64,000 nucleotides of DNA. Origin: Viola odorata (lineage: Eukaryota; Streptophyta; Magnoliopsida; Malpighiales; Violaceae). Numbering within the stretch: the first letter of the stretch is position 1; each line of letters begins with the position of its first letter. Below are positions 22,081-32,557 of the stretch, one piece after another. The position numbers and the translations under genes are program-made. The notes under the pieces were generated by a model that saw only the letters and a program-made list of their open reading frames with translations, was not told where the DNA came from and did not search any database. The stretch covers positions 62,162,304 to 62,226,303 of the forward strand of contig OY829537.1 in NCBI GenBank assembly GCA_963691705.1. Reading direction: 5' to 3'.

Positions 22081-22887
22081 TCAGGTAATTCCTAACAGGA
22101 GGAAGCTGCCACTAACTCTAGTTGGTCTCCATATCTTTTTCTTCTTAGGTTTTTGGGCTGCTATTTCAGAGCCATTCCTAGATGGGGGAACTGTTGAGGA
22201 GATGACCAGTGGAGTTTTGGTATGAGAAGGGATTGTGGGAGTTGCTGGAGTTGGCATAGTTGGAGTTGGAGAGGCATTTCTGGGGGAAGTCCTCCTTGTT
22301 GTAGGTGAAGGCATTGTGGGAGTTGCATTCGTTGTCATAGGTGGAGTTGGAGGAGCCATTTATGGAGTTGGAGAAGGCATAAGTGGCATTGAAGGAGAGG
22401 CATTTATGGGGGAAGTCCTCCTTGTTATAGGACCAGGCATTGTGCTTGCATCCTCAGCATTATCCTATAACACACAACAATCAGAACACAACAACCATAA
22501 CTTTATATTCAGTGTATACAAATAAATTAAAGATGAAAGAACATATAATTTTACCTGCACCTCAGACCCAACTTCATGAGTACTTGGAGTTACTGGAGTT
22601 GCTCGAGGTGCTTGTTTCCTTCTCCTACTCAATGGTGGTATGTCAGGCCTCATAGGCTGAGGAAAAGTCCTATTATGTCCCCTGGCTCTACAATTTCTGC
22701 ATGTCACCATCAACCCATCCCTCCTAAATCTGGTTGGGTTGGGTGGACCTGTTTCTCCAGCTTCCCCCCTCCTTCTCTTATGTCTAGGTCTAGCACTCTG
22801 TAGTATACGTTCAGGAGGCCTCACCTCATAATGCCCTTCAACCACTGGCCAAAAAATAACCAAAAGGAAAAGGATATCATATAGCAA
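22081..22887 (-). pseudogene. MULE (Mutator-like) transposase C-terminal part, two exons
   Basis: Exon 1 (22887-22555) includes PPERILQSARPRHKRRRGEAGE and a knuckle CRNCRARGHNR, the pattern at the end of plant MULE transposases, but the last Cys is missing (TFP). The intron 22554-22465 begins GTAA and ends ATAG and is in phase, so exon 2 (22464-22081) continues the frame to a stop. Exon 2 is a Pro/Thr/Met/Ser-rich tail with an internal duplication (RRTSPINASP and RRTSPRNASP). The DDE catalytic core and terminal inverted repeats are absent, so this is a fragment that could not transpose. The first 15 or so codons of exon 1 may be intronic. Confidence 0.65.
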
Positions 22888-22890
22888 CCT

Positions 22891-23881
22891 CTAGACATGG
22901 AGACAAGGTAGGAGACGCTTCTTGATCAAGCCTTCACGAGAAGGATGACTTAGAAGGTGGCTTGGAGGCGCCTAGTGCAAGGTTTGACATCCATCCGAGT
23001 CAACCCATGGAAGAACGGATTCAATAAAATATTGTAGTCTTAGAAAGGTTGTGTCCAAGTTTCAGAGCATTTGGATGAGTAGATCTCAAGAAGGTTCGAG
23101 ATGACAATCTCGCACGTAGGAGTTCTAGGCCAAGACGCATCAGTCGACTTCGTACGAACCTAACCGGCACTGTACAAGTCTGAATCAGGCGATCAACCAT
23201 GTTTTTGGAAACATCAGGATGTTAGCTTTCATTTGGGACACATTTCATCCCACTTGGACCAGTGGTGTCAAAGTTATTCAAGTCGACATTATGGTACGCA
23301 GTGTGTACGCGAGACAACATACGACTTGAGGTGTCGGCCCAAACCATGGCCCGATGATGGAGAACTCGACATGGGCTGCTGGAATGTATTTAAATATATT
23401 TATATTTACTTTAATTAGTTAATTGATTAATTAGTTAATTAAGTTATTTTCTTTAATTAGAACTCCTACTTCTATTCCTATTAGGGTTTGGTTGTAAACT
23501 CTATATAATGAGCCGCTTCGCCTCCTTATTCAGTTCACTTTTATTTGATAATTTTAGAACCTTTGTTCTTCAATATTTGCCCATTGTTCAAGTGCTGAAC
23601 ACTTGTTCTTCTTGAGTCCGCAATACTTGAGTTGCATATAAGTAAATCCTTGGAATTGCATTATTGTGTCGTTTGTCTTAGTTTGATTCTCACCTAGTCG
23701 AGTCTAGACCTAAGAATCCTACACAAAATCCTTGGCATGAAATCGACTAGAGATCTTAGCATTCAGTTGGCGAGGTGGTCTACGTTCGCACGAGTCAAGT
23801 TAATTATTCCGCATTGAAATCCGTCTTTGAACAACGATCAGAATTACGTGCTACCCATCCTACGCAACTAGGAATGTATTA
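22891..23881 (+). repeat. 5' LTR of element E (left edge uncertain)
   Basis: The part from 23290 matches the LTR pieces at 16320-17138. It has a TATA box CTATATAATG at 23501-23510 and ends TGTATTA at 23881. A 400-bp stretch before 23290 has no gene and may be U3, but nothing to compare it with exists in the window. Confidence 0.65.
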
Positions 23882-23895
23882 GTTGGTAGCGGAGC
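23882..23895 (+). promoter_or_regulatory. Primer binding site of element E
   Basis: GTTGGTAGCGGAGC directly follows the LTR. It resembles the initiator-methionine tRNA complement (TGGTATCAGAGC) common to plant LTR elements, with two or three changes. The same site adjoins the LTRs of elements F and C. Confidence 0.7.
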
Positions 23896-24630
23896 TTAAG
23901 GTGTTCAAAGATTGGTAAGTACCTTTAATTGTTTCAAGTTTTCTTTGCTGGAATCGGTTTCTTCTTCTACTCTATTCAAAAACTGATTTCCTTGTGTGCT
24001 TGGTTCGTTACATGTGTGTCAGTGTCGAAATTGTATTTCAATTTATAGCTATTGAAGTCCGATTTCAGTATAAGAGGTCTCGTTGGAAAGCTGTGTCTGT
24101 TAGGAATCATAATCAAAAAGAATCAATGGATTCGGACGCCAGAGTCAAAAGTTGTACCCGATTTACTAAACGGTGTTTTCTGTCAAAAAAAGAGTCAAAG
24201 AAAAAACAAAAAAAAAGAAAAGAAAAGAAAAAGAGAAACAACAACATCAAAAGAAAGTTGTATTCTATCAAACACAAAAATAATTGAAGTGTTTGAAGCA
24301 TAGCAAAAGAAAAACAAGCTAATTGAAGTTGAAGGTGCAATTGCATAATTAAAATCAGAACTGAAAGTTGGAATTGTTTGAGTCCTTTCGAGTCAATTTG
24401 AGCTTTCATTGATTCCTTGAAATTGCCTTCTACTCTACTTGTTATTTGATTAATTGGTTGTTCTTGCAAGTAATCAAATACCAAGTGTCATAAATTATTT
24501 TGAAGCTAGTTTTTCTTTGAGAGTCTTCTTGGCGACCTATTCTTGAACTCTTGAGTCTCACTAATATTGAACAATTGCAAGGATTTTGAGTGAACTTGTG
24601 AGTGCATTAGAGAGTTTTAAACACGAGAGT

Positions 24631-24650
24631 AAACACGTGAGGGAGTGCTA
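24631..24650 (+). promoter_or_regulatory. Conserved leader block upstream of gag (element E)
   Basis: AAACACGTGAGGGAGTGCTA, identical to blocks upstream of gag in F and C. It stands 59 bases before the ATG at 24709. Confidence 0.6.
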
Positions 24651-24708
24651 GGTTTAGTACAAATTTTACGTTTGTTTGCTAGTGTTGTGAATTTACAGGA
24701 ATTACAGA

Positions 24709-26378
24709 ATGTCTTAGACGCAATGGTCTGAGAGGCGAGATTATGAGGATGATGCCTATCTGAGGCAATGGCAGTTTGATAGGCGTGAAAGGAGGAAGAT
24801 CTTGGTTGGTTTGAGGGCTAGGGCCGAGACATATAATGAAAGTGAGAACCTAGGGAGTAAAGAAATAAGACTTCTGCCTTTTGCAGCAGTGTACAGTCCG
24901 AGTGCTTACTTGGATTGCGAGCGAGATGTATAATCTATCTTTCGCTGCCATAATTATTCGAAAAGGATGAAAGTAAAGTTAGCATCAACTGCGCTTAGTG
25001 GGTATGTGGTTAACTGGTGGGATCAACTCAATCGCATGCGAACGTCCTTAGGAGGTTTTCTGATTCAAAATTGGGAAGCAATGAAGAGGATCATGAGGCA
25101 TCATTTTGTTCCTTCCCACTTTAGCCGTGAGCTTTACCAAAGGTTGTAGACCTTAACACAAGTAAATACGAGCATTGAAGAGTACTTTAATGAGATGGAT
25201 ATTGCTTTGGAGAGAGCACAAGTCAAGGAGGCCAAAAGGGTGACGATGGCAAGATTCTTCGAAGGCCTCAACCGTAAGATAACTAATCCACTGAAGTACA
25301 TTGAGTTCTTCTACTTAGAGTATATGTTAAAAAAGGCGATCAACATAGAGAAGCAAAGGAAGAAGCAAAGACGAAAGATGAGGAGCAAAAGCGACTTGTG
25401 AAAGCTTATGCTGAATATGAGATCACCAAGAGAATCGAGAGAGAAAAAAAAAGGATTGAGTGTCAAAAATAAAGAAAGTGAAACTGAGTGTGTGAACCTT
25501 CAACATTCGCATGAAAAGAGTAAGCATGCAGCGGGTGAGTGCGAGAGAGCAAAACATTCGTATGAAAAGAGTAAGCATGCAGAGGGTGAGTGTAAACATT
25601 CGCACAAAAAGAGTAAGCGTGCTAAGAGTGGCATTGAGAGATCAAAAGGAGAGGATAATAAAAAAAAATTGAGTGATTATGCCATAGGGAGAGAAGTGAG
25701 GAACACACTTGGTGTGTACAAAATCTGTTTTGGCGCAAGCCACCAAAAACTAAATTTTTGGTCATTGCGCTTCGAGTTCACTAAGCCTAACCCATTTACT
25801 TTCCTTTCTAGTGTTGTTTTACCTCATGTGCAGAGAAAGAGGAGAGTATTGGCAGAAGATGAGCCTCTCACCTTACTACCAAGAGGAGGGAAAGAGCCTT
25901 GCGCAACCATGGTGCCTTGTTCGGCAAACCCTAACCGAAAGGGTATAGTATGGTCCTCTTTCCTAAGGAGCGATTTGTGTGAGTATATGAACATCATTAA
26001 TTCTTATGCTTCTGATTATAAAATTAATTTAATTGATGATGGTTATATGCAAGAACCGAAGGTTAAGTCATATACCTTTGAAATTTACTCGCGAAAGCGA
26101 AAACAGTTTGGTATGTTGGCTAGACCGAGAGACATGGATTGTGTTGTCTCTAACACAAATTTAATTGGATTCTCACATGTTTTTACTTGAGATAACTATG
26201 CTTTTAAGTGTGAATTCCATGAAAATTTTGTGTTTAAGTCGATAGGACTTGGAGGACCTCTTTTCAGACGCAATCGCTTATATCGGTCGCATGATATTTT
26301 GTGAAATTTTGATGAACATGATATGTTTGAGGATTGTGTGGTGAGCTGCTGTTTTATTATTAACTTAACTCTTAAGGA
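24709..26378 (+). pseudogene. gag: Gag-like gene of element E, first part, with stops
   Basis: ATG at 24709 is followed by TAG at 24715. The frame then reads a Gag domain from about 24830 (FAAVYSPSAYLD, ALSGYVVNWWDQL, FSRELYQRL) with more stops near 24931 and 25147, and a change of frame near 25400. At 25408-26190 a long frame reads a basic region, four HSHEKSKHAEGEC-like repeats (25495-25650), then a segment similar to the element C gag after its knuckle. The CCHC knuckle itself is missing. The hAT element interrupts the gene at 26379; a further 330 bp of it are at 63669-64000. Confidence 0.8.
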
Positions 26379-26590
26379 TAGGGCTGCACACTGAAATACC
26401 GAATACCGAATACCGAGTACCAAATTACCATACCGTCCAAACGTAAATTCGGACGGTATTTTTAAATTTTTTTTGGTATTTCGGTATTACCGTACCGTAT
26501 CGAAAGTCGGTATTTTTATTGGTTCGGTATTGCCGAAATATCAAATTTCTTAAAAGGGAACATGGGCTTGGGTGGGCTGGGCAAAAATAC
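26379..26590. repeat. Left arm of the hAT transposon
   Basis: 212 bp: the terminal inverted repeat, a cluster of ATACCGAATACCG motifs on both strands to about 26535, and an AT/GC-mixed stretch ending AATAC where element D entered. No gene. Confidence 0.85.
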
Positions 26591-27107
26591 TGTTAAGATT
26601 TTATCTCTTATGCGATCGGGATGGTGACTTCCGTTGGTCGGAGTTGCTGTAGTTGTCGTCGAACTCAGCTGCAAGGCGCCAGAGGGGGGCTCCGGCGTAG
26701 ACACTCCGATGCTTAAGTCAGTAAGTGGTTCAAAAATAGCAGCGGTTCTAGTAAGTGAATTCTGGCTTACTTGATGTTTTTCATTAAGGGGTATTTATAG
26801 GCCACTGGAGGCGATAGCTGGACGTAAGGGCGATATCCAGGTGAGACGTCGCTCCTGATGACGTCACGGACCATACCTGAACCCGACGTCATCAGCAATA
26901 CCTGTGATAACGTCAAGGTTGATGTCTCCGAGGAGGGTACCGGGGGCGATACCTATGATCATGTTGGGGGCGATAGCTCTATAGGTCCCTGGGATGGGAA
27001 GATGCCGTGCGTTAAGAGATGTGTGAGACCTCCCCCCGCTGATGTCGACCATCCCAGTAAACGCTCCAATTGCAGAAATGCCCTTAAGATTGCCTTAATG
27101 GTTATCA
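26591..27107 (-). repeat. 3' LTR of element D (517 bp)
   Basis: Begins (minus) TGATAACCATTAAGGCAATC and ends AATCTTAACA. It lacks about 70 bp that the 5' LTR has (about 61662-61732). A reverse TATA box (CTATAAATAC) is at 26791-26800. Confidence 0.95.
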
Positions 27108-27890
27108 TAAGCCCAACTGAAAATGAGCCCGAGTGTTTACCAAGGGCTGTCATTCCCTGTCCATGTCTGGAATCTTAGGTGAGCGTCCTGCCCTCATAGC
27201 TTATCAAGGAACCAGTGAGAGACGTCGCTATCCCGCCTGTAGCCGTTAGGGCGTCGCTTTCGCCTAGCGATATTATTCTGCCTGATCCATCAGCAGGGCT
27301 TAGAAGGTTGTAAATTTGTTCGGGCCGTAGGAGAGCTACTGTCAGGCCAATTTCGACACCGCCGCGGATTGCGACCAGGTCATATCATAGGCTTGCATAC
27401 GTTCTGGGTCCATCAATCCTTTTGGGTGAGGCTGCAAACATATAGAGGAGATAGGTATTCATAGAGGAGTTAACAAACTTTGTACTTACAGGGATTTTGA
27501 GATAACGCGGGCCCTGTCTTTCCTTTCCGCTTAAGGAAACAACGATATTGACGTGGTTTTATGCCATCAGCTGCCTACGATTTTCACGACTTTATACCAC
27601 TAGATACCTGGGATATCGACGAGGCTTTACGCTGCTAGGAGCTACCTGCAACATCGACGCGGCCTTATACTGTGGATACCGACAATCGTATGGCTTTTAC
27701 GTCATGGCCACCTGTAATATTGTGCCTTTTGGCATTTTTCAGGATTCTATCTCGTACCCCGTCGAATATCTGCATCGTTGGTAGTATATGAACGTCGACC
27801 TTCGTTTCCGTTTCAGGTCCATCGGCCTTCGAGGGTAACGGGATGGCTCGTCTTTTGAGAACCTCCTTTTTTCCCCAGGCCCTTTTCTCG
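27108..27890. other. Region between 3' LTR of D and first antisense gene
   Basis: No gene seen. About three diverged units of around 50 bp (GATAT(C/T)GACG(A/T)GG and CTTTA(C/T)(G/A)C...GCTA) occupy 27545-27725. A conspicuous polypurine tract next to the LTR was not found; CAGTTGGGCTTA precedes it on the minus strand. Confidence 0.5.
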
Positions 27891-27893
27891 GAG

Positions 27894-27902
27894 CCTATAA
27901 AT
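27894..27902 (+). promoter_or_regulatory. TATA box of antisense unit 1
   Basis: CTATAAATC stands 50 bp before the ATG at 27952 and faces away from the gag-pol direction. Confidence 0.5.
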
Positions 27903-27951
27903 CAGGGGGCTTTCTCCACCCACGCTATCCTCATCTTTGGCAATTCGCATC

Positions 27952-28329
27952 ATGGAACATTTGACCAAAAATTTTCTCCTTTCCAAGGGCCACACTCTCA
28001 AGAACCTCAATGATGGTGACGTCGGGTTCCTGGAGAACATGCTGGTCAAGACTTCCGATGACATCCTGGAGCTGCAAGGGATGCTGACCCCACTCCATTC
28101 CAGGCTGGGAGCCACGTCTCTGGAGAATTTCAGTCCATTAGAGAGCGTGTCGAGGTTGGCCACCTCCATCGCTCGGATTCAGGTGGTAATCGCCATGCTG
28201 CAGCAGCGCAAGGACATGCTGGGGTGTTGCTTGAAGGGGATGAGGGTCACCTCTGCTAACCTGACTCTGGTCATGGACTCTCTGAGAGACATTCCCGAAG
28301 TTACCGAGGACGCTGGCTCTGATGCCTGA
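27952..28329 (+). CDS. Antisense unit 1: small helical protein (125 aa)
   Basis: The ATG (CATCATGG) is preceded by a TATA box at 27894 and the stop is followed by AATAAA at 28403-28408, so all parts of a small plant transcription unit are present. The protein is leucine-rich with heptad-like spacing (MLVKTSDDILELQGMLTPL, then IARIQVVIAMLQQRKDML), which suggests an amphipathic helix or short coiled coil. I recognise no domain. It lies antisense to gag-pol, next to the 3' LTR. It could be a leftover of a longer antisense gene rather than a gene of its own. Confidence 0.45.
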   Translation: MEHLTKNFLLSKGHTLKNLNDGDVGFLENMLVKTSDDILELQGMLTPLHSRLGATSLENFSPLESVSRLATSIARIQVVIAMLQQRKDMLGCCLKGMRVTSANLTLVMDSLRDIPEVTEDAGSDA

Positions 28330-28402
28330 CGGTAGTGGCTCCCTTTGAGTCTTTTTTCTTTTCTCCTAGTTATGCGGCTGTACCTTTCGGCCATTAGGCC
28401 AT

Positions 28403-28408
28403 AATAAA
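28403..28408 (+). terminator. Possible polyadenylation signal of antisense unit 1
   Basis: AATAAA 74 bp after the stop codon of unit 1, within ATAATAAATAAATTG. Confidence 0.35.
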
Positions 28409-28718
28409 TAAATTGTTTTCGTTGTGCCCTTAATCACTGTTCTTCTTCTTTAATGCATCCTTTGTCTTTTTTCGATTGGAGGCATTCTCAGCCCAACTGA
28501 AAACGAGTCAGTCACTGGACGGTTTCCCCGCTAACCGTTCCGCATTAATTCTGCGCCGCCATCTCCTTGTCCGCCGATTGGGCCAATTTTTAGTTTTCCT
28601 CGATCTGGGGGAGATTTCAACAGGTGTGACTGTAAATCTAGATTCATACTCCAGGTTGTACGCGTGTCAGTTCTCAAAAGTCGTGTTGGGAGATCAAAAG
28701 CTTTTCCCCCTCTTTTGA

Positions 28719-28728
28719 CTATTTAAAG
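28719..28728 (+). promoter_or_regulatory. TATA-like box of antisense unit 2
   Basis: CTATTTAAAG, 69 bp before the ATG at 28797, followed by a pyrimidine-rich leader. Confidence 0.45.
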
Positions 28729-28796
28729 GGATCCTTTCCCTCCTTTCTGGTCATCTTCTTGTTTATTTTTCCTCTTGGCAGATCACCTGTGATCTC

Positions 28797-29216
28797 ATGG
28801 CTGACTCTTATTTTTTGGATACAGCGGCGCGGGATTCTCCGCCAACTCCTCCGACTTCGCCGTACTCAGACAACCCTCCTCCGTCACCTCCGTGGAGGCC
28901 GTTCGTTCGCCGGCGGGGACGCAAGAGGCAGAGGAAAATTACCTCAAAAGTGTCTGCACCGCTTTCCAAGTATCATGTCCCTTCTGCTGAAAAGGAGGAG
29001 GAACCCTCTCTTCCTCCCCGTGTCTTACCCAAAATAGCTCTCCCCTCCACGAGCGCTGAAACGGCGATGTCGACCACAAAAGAGGAGCCCAACCGATCAC
29101 TGATACATGTGGGAAAGAGGAAGGAAGAGCCTTTCCCTCCCTTTAGCAGGGAGCCATCGCTCTCGGATGATGATGTAGTTTATTGCTATGGTATCTCTTG
29201 GTCTGAGAGCGATTAG
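28797..29216 (+). CDS. Antisense unit 2: small Pro/Ser-rich protein (139 aa)
   Basis: The protein is rich in Pro, Ser and charged residues: a proline cluster (PPTPPTSPYSDNPPPSPPW), a basic patch RRRGRKRQRK at about residues 38-47 that could be a nuclear signal, and an acidic end (SLSDDDVVYCYGISWSESD). It has a TATA-like box at 28719 and AATAAG at 29267. I recognise no family and it looks disordered. The preceding 460 bp (28330-28796) contain no other gene. Real expression is unproven. Confidence 0.45.
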   Translation: MADSYFLDTAARDSPPTPPTSPYSDNPPPSPPWRPFVRRRGRKRQRKITSKVSAPLSKYHVPSAEKEEEPSLPPRVLPKIALPSTSAETAMSTTKEEPNRSLIHVGKRKEEPFPPFSREPSLSDDDVVYCYGISWSESD

Positions 29217-29490
29217 TTTAGAATGTCTTCGTCTCTTTGTAGATGCCGTATGGCTTTCCAAAAATGAATAAGATAACCTTCCCTTTTCTTTTGTTCCCCT
29301 ATCGCCTTTTTAATTTACTTCTTCGGATGTCAGGGGTTATCGCCGATGGAGATCAGTGGCTGAGTGCAACTGTCGTTGGATCTCTAGTCAATAACCGTCT
29401 TTTCTGAAAGACATAAATGACTGTCCACGCGTCTCTTTCTGCTCCGCACGTGTTTCAATTTTACAGGTTGTCTTCTTCTTCAAGCTGAAC

Positions 29491-29500
29491 CCTTATAAGG
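29491..29500 (+). promoter_or_regulatory. TATA-like box of antisense unit 3
   Basis: CCTTATAAGG, about 190 bp before the ATG at 29689. The leader between them is pyrimidine-rich, as in plant 5' UTRs. Confidence 0.45.
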
Positions 29501-29688
29501 GAAACCCTATTCTCTTTCATCATTTTTGTTAATATTCTGCAATTTCTCACACTTTCTCTTTCTCCTGTGTTTCTTCTTGCTCGAGGAGAGTCTTTACAAC
29601 TGCTCGCCGGCGACGACGGTCTGTTCACTGGCTACCCCTTCCAGGTATTTTTTCTCTCTCTTGCCGTAGTTTACTTTCCCAATTCCTT

Positions 29689-31905
29689 ATGTCTCATATT
29701 GGAGCTTCTGCGAGAGTCGAAAATCCCATAGATCTCGAGGCTAGGAGAGCTCGTAGTATTTTCGATTGTGATGAAGTTTTGAGGGCGGAGTTAGAGGAGA
29801 ACGGTATCATCTTCCCCTTGGGTTGTCGCCCATATATTCCTACGAAAGATATTCGGCTTCATGATGCCATGTGGGGAATGTTTCGGCTGGTTTACTTCAA
29901 GATGTTCCTCTATGGATGTCATCTCCCGCTTCATACTTCTCTAATGAAGCTGCTAGACCACTACGACCTCAATCCGGTTCAAATAACTCTGCCTTCCTGG
30001 TGTGGGATTTATGCATTCCTTCGGTCATGCGAGATGAAGCGTATTTTCACTCCATCCCTTGATCTGTTCCATATGTTTTTCAAGTTGAGTTGTCGTGCCT
30101 GTTTGGTGGATATCACTCCTAGGTGGAACGACGCCGTCGTGCGATTTTTCTGGCGAAACTTCCAAGGTTTTGAAGAAAACGTGGATAATTGGAAAAATGG
30201 CTTCTTCACCCTTCGACTGTCGTCCCGCTGGTGGCGCGGAGGCTTTAATCAGAGGATTGTTAGTGATGATTGGAAAAACCCAGAAGTGCTATCTAGCACC
30301 GATGTGTCTCATGTTTCTGCCCTGTTAGAGATAGAAGGGCCTTTCCGCATTCGGGAATTTGCTCAGTTCAGACCCTTGAAAGAATGTGTCGTTGGTGAGT
30401 TTTTCTTTTGCCGCGTTATCGCTTCACTTGCCTTGCTTTATTAATATATTCTGTTGACAGGCAGCGCGGAGGGTTGTTCTTCCGGTGAAAATAACACTCC
30501 TCTAAACGTGGTACCGCAGGTACCGCTGCAGACGTTACCTCCTTCTCCCCCGCCCGCGTTATTTTCTTCATTATCCCGCCGAGAAAAAAGAGGATTAAGA
30601 CTATCGCAGCGCGCAACGTTTCCGCCCAATCTTCTCGTTTTCTTGAGAATTGGTTGCCACTTCGGGGTAGGGGAGTGTCTTCGAGTCGTCCTGTGACTGA
30701 AATGATTGACAGCGATAATGAGAGCATGGATACTGGTTCCGAACTGCGTCACGCCACCCTTGCCCAACGGATGAAGCTTAGGGCGAGGAAAAATGATCCA
30801 GTGGCTGAGTTATCCGAGGACAATAGTGAGGATATGGCCGCTGAACGGAGAGTCTCAAAAAGAAAATCCGGAAAAAAAAACTGGTCCCCCCATTCCTCCT
30901 TTGAAGGGAGTTAACGCAGTTCCCCCCACTAAGGTCGACACTTGTCCTATCGCGAGTACCTCGCAAGAGGCCGAGGTTGTCAAGGCACCTTCCGTTGTTC
31001 CTTCCAAAACTAGTGAGGTTCCCGCGGCGGTGGACCCACCTTTGCCATCCGGTGGTCCTGATTCTCTAATTTCCTCCTGTATTCCGGACGTGGCCATGCC
31101 GGTTTCAAACCCAAACGTTGCTCCTAATCCTGTCTTAAAGAAACCTCAGCCTTTATTTCTTTCTTCGATCTCGGGTGTTGGTAATTCCGTAAAGGGTTGC
31201 TCTCCTCCCTTTATCGCCAACCTTTCTCCTCAAGGCCTTCAAGGAGATGCTGCGTTTCAGCTGGATCTGTCGTCTTTCGGTACTGACGGGCTTCATGCTT
31301 TAGGGATATCAGATCCGCTATCACGAGATGAGCCGGTAGGGACCATAGTGGGCCAGATGTTCAGTTCTTCGAAGGGCAAGGAAGAGTTCCTACAGCGCCC
31401 TCCTGAAGTTCAACATACATGCCTCTTGAACGATATGCTGGCTAGCTTTCGCGAGCTGAACTATTTTCTCGAGGATCAGAGCGGCAAGGTTCGACGCTCT
31501 CCCGATTCGACGGAACAATTAGATGCCACTTTGGCGAAGGTAACAGAGCTGTCCAAGCTTCATGATTGTGCCCGGGCAGAGTTGAACGAGTGTCGCGCCG
31601 AACTCGCACGAGAAAGATCCAAAGGGAAGGCTAAAGTGGAGCTACTAGAGGCGGAACTAGTGGCGGCTGACAAAAGGAACTCTCTCCTTCATGAAGAGAT
31701 ATTGTCCCGCGATGCGGATTTGGCCAAAGTACCCTCGAGGATAGCTTGGTGGAAAAATAAGACTACGGAGGTCTGCATCGCTGGCTTTAAGGATCTCTAT
31801 CGCCAGGGAACTGTTGATTTGACCAAGCTGTCTGATTATACTTCCAAGAAGATAAAGGATTTAGGCGAAGGCGAGGGAGGTTTTCTTTCTCTCGGGGAGG
31901 AGTAG
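29689..31905 (+). pseudogene. Antisense unit 3: putative gypsy-type transposon protein, with intron
   Basis: Exon 1 (29689-30395) reads a domain of the plant family annotated 'putative gypsy type transposon' (Transposase_28): FLYGCHLPLHTSLMKLLDHYDLNPVQ, CGIYAFLRSC and WWRGGFNQ. An intron follows (about 30396-30461, GTGAGT to TTGACAG). The rest is a basic/acidic linker, a Pro/Ser-rich part and a coiled coil (about 31380-31750) with LAKVTELSKLHDCARAEL and LLEAELVAADKRN. The frame shifts near 30575 and again in the A-run near 30875, so this copy is probably damaged. Function of the family is unknown. Unit 4 is its paralogue. Confidence 0.7.
30396..30461 (+). other. Intron of antisense unit 3
   Basis: GTGAGTTTTTC to ATTCTGTTGACAG after codons KECVV. 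Unit 4 has an intron at the same place in its protein (after KDCVR). Confidence 0.65.
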
Positions 31906-32047
31906 GCGAATGGTGGCAGCGATATCTGTGCCGGCCATCGACTGGTCAAGGCTGATTCTCTGGGAAGATTTTCCCATTTATTCACTTTTTCTTGTATTGT
32001 AATAACGCCTTTCCGCGCGAAATGATATTTGCACTTCATTTTTAACT

Positions 32048-32053
32048 AATAAA
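32048..32053 (+). terminator. Possible polyadenylation signal of antisense unit 3
   Basis: AATAAA about 140 bp after the stop of unit 3, in an AT-rich stretch. Between it and 32390 no gene is seen. Confidence 0.35.
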
Positions 32054-32398
32054 TAATCTCTGTTTTGCTTTTCTATGTTATCCCGGAGGTTACCGGCTTG
32101 GTTATCGCCATTCCGCGTTATCTTCTCTAGTGTAGTATCGCTCTTGTCTTATTTCAAAAAATCCCTTCTTTTCAGAGCATTTAATGCTTACGATCTTCTC
32201 ATAAATGCGGGAGAAAAGTCGTCCTGGCATAGACACACGTGTCCATTTTTTATGGCGCCATGAGCTAGCGTGCTCTATAATTTTAGCAAAATCAAAACGT
32301 TGCCGCGCTCTTCTAGAATTGTACTCATTGCTTGAGTCTTTTCCTTGTGATCCTCTCAAGCAACGACTGCAACGTCTGTCATTTCTTTGGCTGCTAGG

Positions 32399-32408
32399 GT
32401 TATAAAAC
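32399..32408 (+). promoter_or_regulatory. TATA box of antisense unit 4
   Basis: GTTATAAAAC, 150 bp before the ATG at 32558, in plus orientation. Confidence 0.55.
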
Positions 32409-32557
32409 CCAATACTTATTTTCTTTTGCTTATTTTTGCCGTTCTGCTTTCTTCATATTTTCTTTCCACCGTTCAAGGTTCTCGAAGTGCTTTCTCTCTA
32501 AAGGTACCTCCTATTTTCTTTCGTCGTCTTCTTCATCTTTACTTTTTTATTTCTGCC

